Below are positions 1-9,493 of a stretch of 64,000 bases of DNA, one piece after another. The stretch lies in NCBI RefSeq assembly GCF_900156175.1, contig NZ_FTMV01000009.1, positions 186,001 through 250,000 of the forward strand, read 5' to 3'. This DNA is from Janthinobacterium sp. TND4EL3 (GTDB lineage: Bacteria > Pseudomonadota > Gammaproteobacteria > Burkholderiales > Burkholderiaceae_D). Within the stretch, counting starts at the first letter, position 1; the number at the start of each line of letters is the position of its first letter. The notes under the pieces are model-generated. The model made no database searches. It had not been told where the DNA came from and worked only from the letters and a program-made list of their open reading frames with translations. Both the position numbers and the translations under genes were made by a program.

Positions 1-721
1 CGACGGCGGCATCGGCATGACGCCCGAACAGCTGGAACGCGTGTTCCAGCCGTATTGCCAGGCCGACGCCAGCATCAGCGGCGCATATGGCGGCACGGGA
101 CTGGGCCTGGCCATCTGCCAGCAGCTGGTCGGACTGCTGGGCGGCGAAATCGGCTGCGACAGCACGCCCGGCGCCGGCTCCCGCTTCACCGTGCGCATCC
201 CGTGCGGCCTGGCCGCGGCAGCGCAGGCGGCTCCCCCGGACGAGACGCCCGCCGCGCCGCCCGCCGCGCCGCAAGCGGAGCCAGCTCCCGCCCCTGCCGC
301 GGTGCAGGAGACGGAGCCCGTACCCGCGGCCCGCATCCTGCTGGTCGAGGACACGGCGCTGAACCGCCAACTCGTCTGCCTGCAGCTGGGCGGACGCGGC
401 TACACCATCGATACGGCGGAAAACGGCGAGCTGGGCCTGCTGGCCCTGGCGGCACGACGCTACGACCTGGTGCTGATGGATTGCATGATGCCCGTCATGG
501 ATGGCTACCAGGCTTGCCAGGCGCTGCGCGCGCGCGAGCTGCGCAGCGGCGCCGCGCGCACGCCCGTCATCGCCCTGACGGCGGGCGTCACCGACGACGA
601 CCGGCAGCGCTGCATGGACGCCGGCATGGACGATTACCTGTCCAAACCCTTCACGGCGGCCCAGCTGCGCGACCTGGTGGAGCACTGGCTGGCGGGCCAT
701 GTTGCACCACCAATATCATGA
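1..721 (+). CDS. Hybrid sensor histidine kinase, C-terminal part (HATPase end plus receiver)
   Basis: The gene enters from the left edge, reading in frame from base 2, so its N-terminus is outside the window. What remains is the end of a HATPase_c domain, with a D-G-G-I-G-M G1 box and the GGTGLGLAICQQL G2 box. An Ala/Pro-rich linker follows, then one receiver domain with LLVED at its start, the phosphoacceptor in LMDCMMPVMDG, and the conserved lysine in YLSKPF. This is the standard end of a membrane-associated hybrid kinase that passes phosphate from its kinase core to its own receiver. The missing sensor half hides the signal. It is followed by another kinase after 134 bp, so it may belong to the same signalling cluster. 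An internal ATG lies at 17 but is not the real start. Confidence 0.9.
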   Translation, partial: DGGIGMTPEQLERVFQPYCQADASISGAYGGTGLGLAICQQLVGLLGGEIGCDSTPGAGSRFTVRIPCGLAAAAQAAPPDETPAAPPAAPQAEPAPAPAAVQETEPVPAARILLVEDTALNRQLVCLQLGGRGYTIDTAENGELGLLALAARRYDLVLMDCMMPVMDGYQACQALRARELRSGAARTPVIALTAGVTDDDRQRCMDAGMDDYLSKPFTAAQLRDLVEHWLAGHVAPPIS

Positions 722-756
722 GCAAATACAACACTTACAACGAATAATTCAATTTA

Positions 757-786
757 TTCGATAAAATCATTTATATTCGATATAAT
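757..786 (+). promoter_or_regulatory. Candidate promoter with paired ATTCGATA repeats
   Basis: An AT-rich stretch in otherwise GC-rich DNA carries a perfect -10 hexamer TATAAT at 781-786. TTCGAT sits 18 bp upstream as a weak -35. The octamer ATTCGATA occurs twice (756-763 and 775-782), 19 bp apart, about two helical turns, so it could also be an operator. It lies 70 bp before the next kinase gene. Confidence 0.45.
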
Positions 787-855
787 TGACCGCAGAGAAG
801 TAATGCGGCCCCGGTCTACGCCCGCCATCGCGGCGGCGGTCAGGGGAGACATACT

Positions 856-2592
<1,737 letters not shown>

Positions 2593-2668
2593 TCACCGGG
2601 AAAAGTTGTTCTTCTTCCATATCCGGTATAGCATCGTTACATTGATCCGATTACCAGGTGGCAACGCA

Positions 2669-5600
2669 GTGCACAGACGACTGATTGAGTGGCTTTTTCT
2701 TCTCCTCGGACTGCTGATCATCGGCGTCACCCTCGCTTATCTGCACCTGGCCGAAACGGCACGGCACGCGGCGGCGGAACGCGAGCGGCTGGACGTGCTG
2801 ACGGCGCTGCTGGCAAAAAACATCGAAGTCGACCTGGCCGCCACCAACCTGGTGCTCGAAGGGGTGATCCGCGACTTTCTCGGCCCTGCGGCGGAGACGG
2901 GCGCCAGCCAGGCCCTGCCCCGGCGCCTGACCGCCCTGGTCGACGCCATGCCCGGCGTGCGCACCATGTTGGTGCTCGACGCCAGCGGCAAGCCGCTCGC
3001 CACGAACATCCCGGAACTGATGCAGCAGGATTTTTCGCGCCGCGGCTACTTCCAGACGGTGCGCGACGCGCCCGACGCGCACATGCTGTACCTGTCGCCG
3101 CCTTTCCGCTCGTTCAAGAACGACCTGGTGATGACGGCGGCGCGCATGGTGCCGGACCGGCAGGGCCGCTTCGCCGGGCTGGTGATGGCCACCTTCGACC
3201 CCGAATATTTCACGGGCAAGTTCCGCACGGCCATGTATGCGGCCGACGTGTGGGCCGTGGTGCTGCATGGCGACGGGCGCCAGTTCCTCAACTATCCGGC
3301 CAAGGGCGCCGTCGACGGCAGCAACCTGGACGTGCCCGGCAGCTTCCTGCGGCGCCTGCGCGACAGCGGCCAGCCATCGGCGGTGCTCGATGGCGTGCTG
3401 GTGCCCGGCCAGCCCGCCAGCCCGCCGCGCATGATGGCGATGGCCACGATCGCGCCGCCGGCGCTGCACATGGACCGCGCGCTGATCATCGGCCTGAGCC
3501 GCGAGGAGGCGGCCATCGCCGCCCCGCTGCAGCGCCAGGCGGCCGGCTATGCCATCTTCTTTGCCATCCTGGCTGCCACCGGCAGTGCGCTGCTGTACTG
3601 GAGCCAGCGGCGCCGGCGGCACCTGGCCGCCTGGCGCGCGCGGCAGGAAAGCGAGCGGCAGGCCATGCAGGCCGTGTCGGACAGCGAGACGCGCTTTCGC
3701 ACGCTGATCGAGGATGCGCCGCTGGCCATCGCCATCCTGCGGCATGGCCGCTTCGTCTATTCGAACCCCCGCTACCGCCACCTGCACGGCTACGCCCTCG
3801 AAGATGACTTGAGCGGCCTGCCGTGGCGCAGCATGCTCACGGCAGAATCGCAGGCGGCGCTGGCGAGCAGCGAGGCGCTGATCGAGGCCGACTCCGCCAG
3901 CGAGCAGGTATTCGAAGCCGTCGGCCTGGACAAGCAGGGACGGCCCGTGCCCGTCTTCAAGACGACGGCGCGCGTCATGCTCAAGGATGGACCGGCAACG
4001 CTGATTTTTGTCCAGGACATATCGGCGCAAAAGCGGGCCGAGGAAGCCATGCTGCTGGCCCGCGACGGGGCCGAGGCGGCCAACCGCAGCAAAGCCGAAT
4101 TCCTCGCCAACATGAGCCATGAAATCCGCTCGCCCCTCAATGCCATCCTCGGCATGGCCTGGCTGCTGGAAAGGGGCAGCCTCGATGGCGAGGCGCTGCT
4201 GATGGCGCGCAAGATCCGCGCCGCCGGCCAATCGCTGCTCGGCATCATCAACGATGTGCTGGACGTGTCGAAAATCGAAGCGGGCCATATGCACATCGAA
4301 CAGGCGCCGTTCCGCCTGGCCGAGGTGATCGAGAAGATCGCCGCCAGCATGGGCGTGGCCGTGCATGACAAGCCCATCACCGTGCACATCGGCCCCCTGC
4401 CCGACGGCGTCGACCATATGCTGGGCGATGCGCTGCGTCTCGAGCAGGTGCTGGTCAACCTTACCAGCAACGCCATCAAGTTCACGCCGCAGGGTTCGGT
4501 CGAGCTGCATACGGCGCTGGAAAGCCGCGACGGCGACGCCGCCGTGTTGCGCTTCAGTGTGCGCGACACGGGCATCGGCATCGCCCCGGAAGTACAGGAA
4601 ACCATCTTTTCCGCCTTCACCCAGGCCGACACCTCCACCACGCGCCGCTTCGGCGGCACGGGCCTGGGCCTGACCATCTGCCGCCAGCTGGTGCGCCTGA
4701 TGGGCGGCGCCCTGAGCCTGAAAAGCGCCCTGGGCCAGGGCAGCGAATTCAGTTTCACGGCGCCGCTGCAACTGCTGCCCGCCCGTCCGCGCAACGTGCC
4801 CGACATGCAGGGCCTGCACGTGCTGCTGGCCGACGGCAACGCCGCCACGCGCGCAATGGTCAGCGCCGTGGCGCAGGGCCTGGGCTGGAGCGTGCATGCG
4901 GTCCCTGGCGGCGAGGCGGCACTCGACTACGCGCTCGACTGCGCCGAAGGCGCCCGGCCCGGCGTCGTCCTGCTGGCCGCGCACCTGCCGGACATGGATG
5001 GCGAAGCCGTCGCGCGCGCGCTGCGCGAGCACTTGCCGCCGCAGGATTGCCCCGTCGTCATCCTGGCAAACAGCGGCACGCCGGCCACGGCGCCGGCCCG
5101 GCGCCACACCGACCCGGACAATCCGGCCGATGCCATCCTCAACGAACCCGTGACGGCTTCGAGCCTGTACAACGCGACGATGGACGCGCGCCAGCGGCGC
5201 GCCGAACTGGCGGGCCTTGACGCCAGCGACGACGCCCCGGAAGAGCGCCAGCTCGCCGGCGTGCGCGTGCTGGTGGTCGACGACAGCGAAATCAACCGCG
5301 ACGTGGTCAACCATATCCTGCGCGACCAGGGAGCCCTGCCCTCGTTCGCCTGCGATGGCAGGCAGGCGCTGGACTGGCTGCTGGCGCACCCCGCCGACGT
5401 CGACATCGTGCTGATGGACGTGCAGATGCCCGTCATGGATGGCTTGCAGGCCACGCGCGCGCTGCGCCAGCTGCCGCAATTCCACGACCTGCCCGTGGTG
5501 GCGCTGACGGCGGGCGCATTCCAGACGCAGCAGACGGCGGCGCTGGACGCGGGCATGAACCATTTCATCAGCAAACCGTTCGACGTGCCGCAGACCATCG

Positions 5601-6274
5601 CCCTGATCGCGCGCGTGCACCGGCGCCATGTGCAGGGCTTGCCGGCCCTGCCGCCGGCCATCAGCGCGCCAGCGATGCCCGTGCCGCCGTCCGGCGCGGC
5701 GCCCGTGATTGACCTGGCGCAAGGACTGGCGCAGTGGCTCGACGAAGCGCCGTACCGCCTGCACCTGTCGCGCTTTGGCGCCACGTACCACAACACGGTC
5801 GCCACCATGCGCGCCCTGCTGGCGGCCAATGCGCGCGGCGATGCCGCCGCCCTGGCGCACAAACTGGCGGGCGTGGCGGGCAGCCTGGCCCTGCCCGCCA
5901 CCCTGCACGCGGCCCAGCGCGCGGAGCAGCTGCTCCATGCCGGCAACGATGCGGCGGCCGCGCTCGACACCCTGGAGCAGGCGCTGGCGCACGCCATCGA
6001 TGCCGTCGCGGCATTCACGGCGCAGACGCCGCCGCCCGGCCAGCCGGCCACGGCCGCCAGCGCGCCGGCAGGCGTGCTGCTGGCCCGCTTGCTCGACGCG
6101 CTCGACCGCGACGATCCGGCACCGGCCGAAGCGCTGCTGCAGGAACTGGCGCAGGTGCTGCCATCGTCCCGCCTCGACGCCCTGCGCAGCCATCTTGCCG
6201 ACTTTGATTTTCGCGGCGCCGAACGGGCCACGCGCCAGCTGGCCGACGGCCTGGCGGCGGGAGTGCCGGGATGA
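2669..6274 (+). CDS. Hybrid sensor kinase: Cache-PAS-HisKA-HATPase-REC-REC-HPt
   Basis: A 1201-residue phosphorelay protein. Membrane segments at about 5-27 and 291-311 enclose a periplasmic Cache-like domain. PAS follows (about 343-455), then HisKA (NMSHEIRSPLNAILG, His near 487), HATPase_c (NLTSNAIKFTP, DTGIGIA, GGTGLGLTI), two receiver-like domains and an HPt domain with His1064 in ALAHKLAGVAG. The first receiver (about 714-827) is degenerate: the phosphoacceptor position is Ala (LLAAHLPDMDG) and the conserved Lys is Glu (LNEPV). The second is intact, with Asp917 in LMDVQMPVMDG and ISKPF. The start is GTG with AGGTGG 8 nt upstream; an upstream TTG at 2606 is in frame but has no comparable ribosome site. 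Its stop overlaps the next gene by ATGA, so it and the HD-GYP regulator are translationally coupled. Confidence 0.92.
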   Translation: MHRRLIEWLFLLLGLLIIGVTLAYLHLAETARHAAAERERLDVLTALLAKNIEVDLAATNLVLEGVIRDFLGPAAETGASQALPRRLTALVDAMPGVRTMLVLDASGKPLATNIPELMQQDFSRRGYFQTVRDAPDAHMLYLSPPFRSFKNDLVMTAARMVPDRQGRFAGLVMATFDPEYFTGKFRTAMYAADVWAVVLHGDGRQFLNYPAKGAVDGSNLDVPGSFLRRLRDSGQPSAVLDGVLVPGQPASPPRMMAMATIAPPALHMDRALIIGLSREEAAIAAPLQRQAAGYAIFFAILAATGSALLYWSQRRRRHLAAWRARQESERQAMQAVSDSETRFRTLIEDAPLAIAILRHGRFVYSNPRYRHLHGYALEDDLSGLPWRSMLTAESQAALASSEALIEADSASEQVFEAVGLDKQGRPVPVFKTTARVMLKDGPATLIFVQDISAQKRAEEAMLLARDGAEAANRSKAEFLANMSHEIRSPLNAILGMAWLLERGSLDGEALLMARKIRAAGQSLLGIINDVLDVSKIEAGHMHIEQAPFRLAEVIEKIAASMGVAVHDKPITVHIGPLPDGVDHMLGDALRLEQVLVNLTSNAIKFTPQGSVELHTALESRDGDAAVLRFSVRDTGIGIAPEVQETIFSAFTQADTSTTRRFGGTGLGLTICRQLVRLMGGALSLKSALGQGSEFSFTAPLQLLPARPRNVPDMQGLHVLLADGNAATRAMVSAVAQGLGWSVHAVPGGEAALDYALDCAEGARPGVVLLAAHLPDMDGEAVARALREHLPPQDCPVVILANSGTPATAPARRHTDPDNPADAILNEPVTASSLYNATMDARQRRAELAGLDASDDAPEERQLAGVRVLVVDDSEINRDVVNHILRDQGALPSFACDGRQALDWLLAHPADVDIVLMDVQMPVMDGLQATRALRQLPQFHDLPVVALTAGAFQTQQTAALDAGMNHFISKPFDVPQTIALIARVHRRHVQGLPALPPAISAPAMPVPPSGAAPVIDLAQGLAQWLDEAPYRLHLSRFGATYHNTVATMRALLAANARGDAAALAHKLAGVAGSLALPATLHAAQRAEQLLHAGNDAAAALDTLEQALAHAIDAVAAFTAQTPPPGQPATAASAPAGVLLARLLDALDRDDPAPAEALLQELAQVLPSSRLDALRSHLADFDFRGAERATRQLADGLAAGVPG

Positions 6275-7263
6275 AGCTGCCGACCGTGCTGGTGGTCGAC
6301 GACGAGCCGACCAATCTGAGCCTGCTGCGCTCCATCCTGGCCGATGCGTATCACCTGGTCTTCGCCTGCAATGGCAGGGATGCGCTGGCGGCCGTGCTCA
6401 AGCACCGTCCGGCGCTGGTGCTGCTCGACGTGGGCCTGCCGGACATCGACGGCTATGCGCTGTGCCCCCGGCTGCGCGAAATCGATCCCACGCAAGCGAT
6501 GCAGGTGATCTTCGTCACGGCGTATGGCGGCGCGCAGCAGGAATCGGCCGGTTTCGAGGCGGGCGCCGTCGACTACATCGTCAAGCCCGTGTCCGCGCCC
6601 ATCGTGCGCGCCCGCGTGGCGGCCCACCTGTCGCTGGTGCGCGCGACGGCGCTCGAGCGCAGCTACCGCGACGCCATCGAAATGCTGGGACATGCGGGCC
6701 ACTACAACGATACGGACACGGGCGAGCATATCTGGCGCATGGCCGCCTATGCGGCGGCGCTGGCCCGCGCCGCCGGCTGGGATGCCGAACGCTGCGCCCG
6801 GCTCAAGCTGGCTGCCGCCATGCACGACATGGGCAAGCTGGGCATTCCCCAGGCCATCCTGCGCAAGCCGGGACCGCTCGACGATGCCGAATGGGTCATC
6901 ATGCGCACGCATCCGAAAATCGGCTACGACATCCTGTCGCGCAGCGAAGCGCCCGTGTTCAAGCTGGCGGCCGAGGTGTCGCTGCGCCACCACGAGAAAT
7001 GGGACGGCAGCGGCTACCCCGACGGCCTGCGCGGCGAGGAAATACCGCAGTCGGCCCGCATCGTCGCCCTGGCCGACGTCTTCGACGCGCTCAGCATGTG
7101 CCGCCCCTACAAGCCGGGCTGGGCCGTTGACGACATCATTGGCCACCTGAAGGCGGGCGCCGGCAGCCATTTCGACCCGTGGCTGGCGCAGCTGTTCGTC
7201 GAACTGATGCCGCAACTGCTGGCCATCAAGGAACAGTTCCACGACGTGGAGACGGTCGCATGA
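6271..7263 (+). CDS. Response regulator with HD-GYP domain (probable c-di-GMP phosphodiesterase)
   Basis: A 330-residue RpfG-type protein. The N-terminal receiver has VLVVDDEPTN, phosphoacceptor Asp in LVLLDVGLPDIDG and Lys in YIVKPV. The C-terminal HD-GYP domain has HDMGK (His185-Asp186) and HHEKWDGSGYPDGL near 241, so the metal ligands and GYP loop are all present. Family knowledge: such proteins hydrolyse cyclic di-GMP when phosphorylated. Its ATG overlaps the stop of the preceding hybrid kinase by 4 bp, making that kinase's HPt domain or second receiver the likely phosphate source. A second REC-HD-GYP protein of similar build occurs at 54011. Confidence 0.93.
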   Translation: MKLPTVLVVDDEPTNLSLLRSILADAYHLVFACNGRDALAAVLKHRPALVLLDVGLPDIDGYALCPRLREIDPTQAMQVIFVTAYGGAQQESAGFEAGAVDYIVKPVSAPIVRARVAAHLSLVRATALERSYRDAIEMLGHAGHYNDTDTGEHIWRMAAYAAALARAAGWDAERCARLKLAAAMHDMGKLGIPQAILRKPGPLDDAEWVIMRTHPKIGYDILSRSEAPVFKLAAEVSLRHHEKWDGSGYPDGLRGEEIPQSARIVALADVFDALSMCRPYKPGWAVDDIIGHLKAGAGSHFDPWLAQLFVELMPQLLAIKEQFHDVETVA

Positions 7264-7342
7264 CGCCGGTGCCATGCCAGAAAGTTACCCTGGCCGCGCA
7301 CACCGATGGTAAACTTGCTAACAAGAAAACTTGGGGAACGCT

Positions 7343-7468
7343 ATGATCTGGTGCAGGAATTTGCTGCTGAAAGCCTTCATGCTGGGCATGCTGCTGTTCG
7401 TCGTGGGCGAATCGCTGTCCTATTGGGCGCCGGAAATCAAGAAGCTGCTGGCCTGGCGCCCTTTCTGA
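7343..7468 (+). CDS. Small single-span membrane protein, 41 residues, unknown function
   Basis: A short reading frame with a clear ribosome site (GGGGA, 5 nt before ATG). It encodes a basic N-terminus (MIWCRNLLLK), one hydrophobic stretch (about residues 11-22, LGMLLFVVG) and a charged tail EIKKLLAWRPF. It lies 80 bp after the HD-GYP gene on the same strand and ends 7 bp before the convergent nnrS stop. No family is recognised. The ribosome site, membrane profile and exact fit between neighbours support a real gene, but conservation is unknown. Confidence 0.5.
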   Translation: MIWCRNLLLKAFMLGMLLFVVGESLSYWAPEIKKLLAWRPF

Positions 7469-7475
7469 CGGCAGT

Positions 7476-8687
7476 TCAACCTTCCCGGCCGTCCACCCGG
7501 GCGCGCCACAGGTAAGGCGCATACACGACGGCGTACAGCACGAAGGCCAGCGTCCAGCACAGGCCCGCCGCCAGCAGCGCGGGCATGGCCAGCGCTGCTG
7601 GGCCGACAGCGGCCAGCAGGCGCGCCAGCGCACCCAGCTGTATCAGCCAGTACATCGCCGCCTCGGCCCTGCCGCCCTTCAGCGCACGCCCCGTGTGGCC
7701 CAGGGTGGTGCGGGTCATCATGCCGATGATCAATCCCGCCATCGAACCCACCGTCAGCGCGTGAAAGGCGGCGCTGGCCGGCAACAGGTGCAGGCTGGCG
7801 GCCGCCAGCAGCGCAAAACCGATGCCTATCCACGCATACGACAGGTGCAGGATCCACAGCAGCGGCACGCGCACGGTGCGCTGCGGCTGCCAGGCCAGCA
7901 GGTTGGCCAGCGACACGCCGCTTGCCGCCAAGGCCAGCGGCGCCGTCAGCCAGGCCGGCGCGCCCGCCAGCCACGCGATGGCGGCCGCCGCCATGCAGGC
8001 CACGGCGACCAAGGCCCGCTGCGGACTGGCCACGGGCGTGCTGCCAGGTGCGCCATTGCGGGTGAACATGGGGATGACGCGCGCGCCGATCACCGATTCG
8101 ATCAGCACGATGATGAAAATGGCCGCCTGCACGGGCACAGACAGCGACAGCGGCAGAGCGCCCAGCACGGCCGCGTGGAACAGGCCATTGGCCAGCGCCA
8201 GCAAGGCCAGCAAGCCGACGAGGAACAGGTTGCGCGTATTGCCCGAGCGGCGCAGCACCTGGTACAGGGGCCATGCGGCCAGCGGCAGGAACGCCCAGTC
8301 GATCAGCGCCGCCGCCACGCCGGGAAAGCACAGCATGGCCACGCGCCCCGCCAGCCACAGCGCCACGAGCGCCATCAGCGGGGCGCCGTGCGGCGTGGGC
8401 AAGCCCGTCCAGTTGCGCCCCGCCGTGTACAGGAAACCGACCACGACGGCCAGCGCGAAGCCGAATACCATCTCGTGCATATGCCAGCCCAGGCCCACCT
8501 GCAGGCCGCCCGCCAGCAGGCCGAAATAGCTGGCCAGCCACAGGGGAACGCTGATGGCCGCAAACACGGCCGCCAGCAGGTAGAACGGACGGAAACCCAG
8601 CTGCCAGACGGCGTGGCCGGCCTGCCATGGCGCCGCGCCGGAGGCGGCGGCAGAGGAAGAAGGTTCGCTGATCGGGGTGATGGCCAT
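7476..8687 (-). CDS. nnrS: NnrS family haem/copper membrane protein
   Basis: A 403-residue protein with about 12 hydrophobic spans. It has typical NnrS features: an N-terminal GFRPFYLLAAVFAA stretch, a HMHEMVFGFALAVVVGFLYTA segment with conserved histidines, and HALTVGSMAGLIIGMMTRTTLGHTGR near the C-terminus. NnrS proteins are co-regulated with NO and nitrate/nitrite respiration and protect against nitrosative stress. The location beside narXL and nar genes fits this. The chosen start is ATG 8687, with AAAGG about 10 nt upstream; an in-frame ATG at 8717 would sit inside the promoter region. The upstream DNA has an NsrR-like site and a motif shared with the narG and narK1 promoters. Confidence 0.88.
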   Translation of the reverse strand: MAITPISEPSSSAAASGAAPWQAGHAVWQLGFRPFYLLAAVFAAISVPLWLASYFGLLAGGLQVGLGWHMHEMVFGFALAVVVGFLYTAGRNWTGLPTPHGAPLMALVALWLAGRVAMLCFPGVAAALIDWAFLPLAAWPLYQVLRRSGNTRNLFLVGLLALLALANGLFHAAVLGALPLSLSVPVQAAIFIIVLIESVIGARVIPMFTRNGAPGSTPVASPQRALVAVACMAAAAIAWLAGAPAWLTAPLALAASGVSLANLLAWQPQRTVRVPLLWILHLSYAWIGIGFALLAAASLHLLPASAAFHALTVGSMAGLIIGMMTRTTLGHTGRALKGGRAEAAMYWLIQLGALARLLAAVGPAALAMPALLAAGLCWTLAFVLYAVVYAPYLWRARVDGREG

Positions 8688-8703
8688 GATGGAGTCGCCT
8701 TTA

Positions 8704-8726
8704 AAGATATATTCCATATACTACTT
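8704..8726. promoter_or_regulatory. Candidate NsrR (NO-sensing repressor) operator for nnrS
   Basis: A 23 bp site whose left half AAGATATATT and right-end pattern ATAC..CTT line up with the remembered NsrR consensus (AAGATGYATT halves around a central base). By eye it matches 17 of 22 informative positions. The left half is strong and the right half weaker. It lies 17-39 bp before the nnrS start, where a bound repressor would block the promoter. nnrS is a known NsrR target in other proteobacteria; the call here is inference. Confidence 0.42.
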
Positions 8727-8735
8727 TAAAAGCGA

Positions 8736-8753
8736 GATACCCGCTATCGGCAT
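8736..8753 (-). promoter_or_regulatory. Motif shared by nnrS, narK1 and narG upstream regions (copy 1)
   Basis: Read on the plus strand this is GATACCCGCTATCGGCAT. Similar 17 bp sequences occur upstream of narK1 (24340-24356) and narG (20347-20363), all ahead of leftward nitrate/NO genes. Common pattern: GGATA, two bases, C, one base, C, then AT(C/T)G. The binding protein is unknown; it does not match the FNR consensus or a good NarL heptamer. Confidence 0.35.
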
Positions 8754-8771
8754 AAAGGACTAGATGTGGGG

Positions 8772-8792
8772 GCCTGACCCGGCGGATCAGGC
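8772..8792 (-). terminator. Weak hairpin after narL
   Basis: GCCTGA and TCAGGC form a 6 bp stem around a 9 nt loop, 13 bp beyond the narL stop. It extends by two more pairs past a mismatch. There is no T-run, so if it ends transcription it is not a classical intrinsic terminator. Confidence 0.3.
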
Positions 8793-8804
8793 TCCACTAC
8801 CGGG

Positions 8805-9467
8805 CTACTTGCCCTGGCGGTGCTCGACCGCGTACACGGCCGCCTGCACGCGGCTGGTGAGGTTGAGCTTTTTCAGCACATTCTGCACGTGGATCTTGAC
8901 CGTGCTTTCGGCCAGGTCCAGGGCGCGCGCGATGCCCTTGTTGCTTTCGCCGCGCGACAGGCAGTCGATGATTTCCTTTTCGCGCGGCGTGAGCTTGTCG
9001 AGCTCCGACACGGGTTCCTCGCGCCGGGTGCCCGCCTGCAGCTGCGCCACCAGCTTGCCGGTCATCGCTTCGGCGATGACGACTTCGCCGGCGGCCGCGC
9101 GGCGGATGGCGCGCACCAGGTAGTCAGCGTCGATATTCTTGATCAGATAGCCGCAGGCGCCCGCGCGCAGGGCCGTGGCCAGGTCTTCCGCGTCTTCCGA
9201 CACGGTCAGCATGACGATGGCCGTGTCGGGACAGTCGTGCTGCATCAGCTGCAGCGCTTCCACGCCGGACATGCCGGCCATGTTCAGGTCCAGCAGCACC
9301 ACGTCGGGCTGCAGCTGGATGGCGCGCTTGATGCCTTCCACGCCGTCGGCGGCCTCGCCCACGACGGAAAACTCCGTGTGGCGCTGCAGCAGCGAGCGTA
9401 TGCCGCTGCGGAACAGCGCGTGGTCGTCCACCAGCATGACGGTGATCGGTTTATCGGTAGTCTCCAT
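8805..9467 (-). CDS. narL: Nitrate/nitrite response regulator, NarL/FixJ family
   Basis: A 220-residue two-domain regulator. The receiver has VMLVDDHALFRSGI, phosphoacceptor in VVLLDLNMAGMSG and a conserved Lys in GYLIKNI. A LuxR-type helix-turn-helix follows (LTPREKEIIDCLSRGESNKGIARALDLAES is the recognisable region). It lies 26 bp downstream of the NarX-type kinase and on the same strand, so the two form a two-component pair. Its expected targets are the nar and nnrS promoters in this window. The start is ATG 9467; the ribosome site is poor (TGAAAG, then a run of A), so expression may depend on coupling to narX. Confidence 0.92.
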   Translation of the reverse strand: METTDKPITVMLVDDHALFRSGIRSLLQRHTEFSVVGEAADGVEGIKRAIQLQPDVVLLDLNMAGMSGVEALQLMQHDCPDTAIVMLTVSEDAEDLATALRAGACGYLIKNIDADYLVRAIRRAAAGEVVIAEAMTGKLVAQLQAGTRREEPVSELDKLTPREKEIIDCLSRGESNKGIARALDLAESTVKIHVQNVLKKLNLTSRVQAAVYAVEHRQGK

Positions 9468-9493
9468 TTTTTTTTGTACTTTCAGATAGTGGC

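Noticed and set aside
2651-6193. 1180-codon open frame opposite the hybrid kinase, and similar long antisense frames (17320-20226, 28449-31016, 754-2547)
   Set aside because: These are shadows of GC-rich codon usage. They are rich in Arg, His, Gln and Gly with no domains, and lie wholly opposite well-supported genes.
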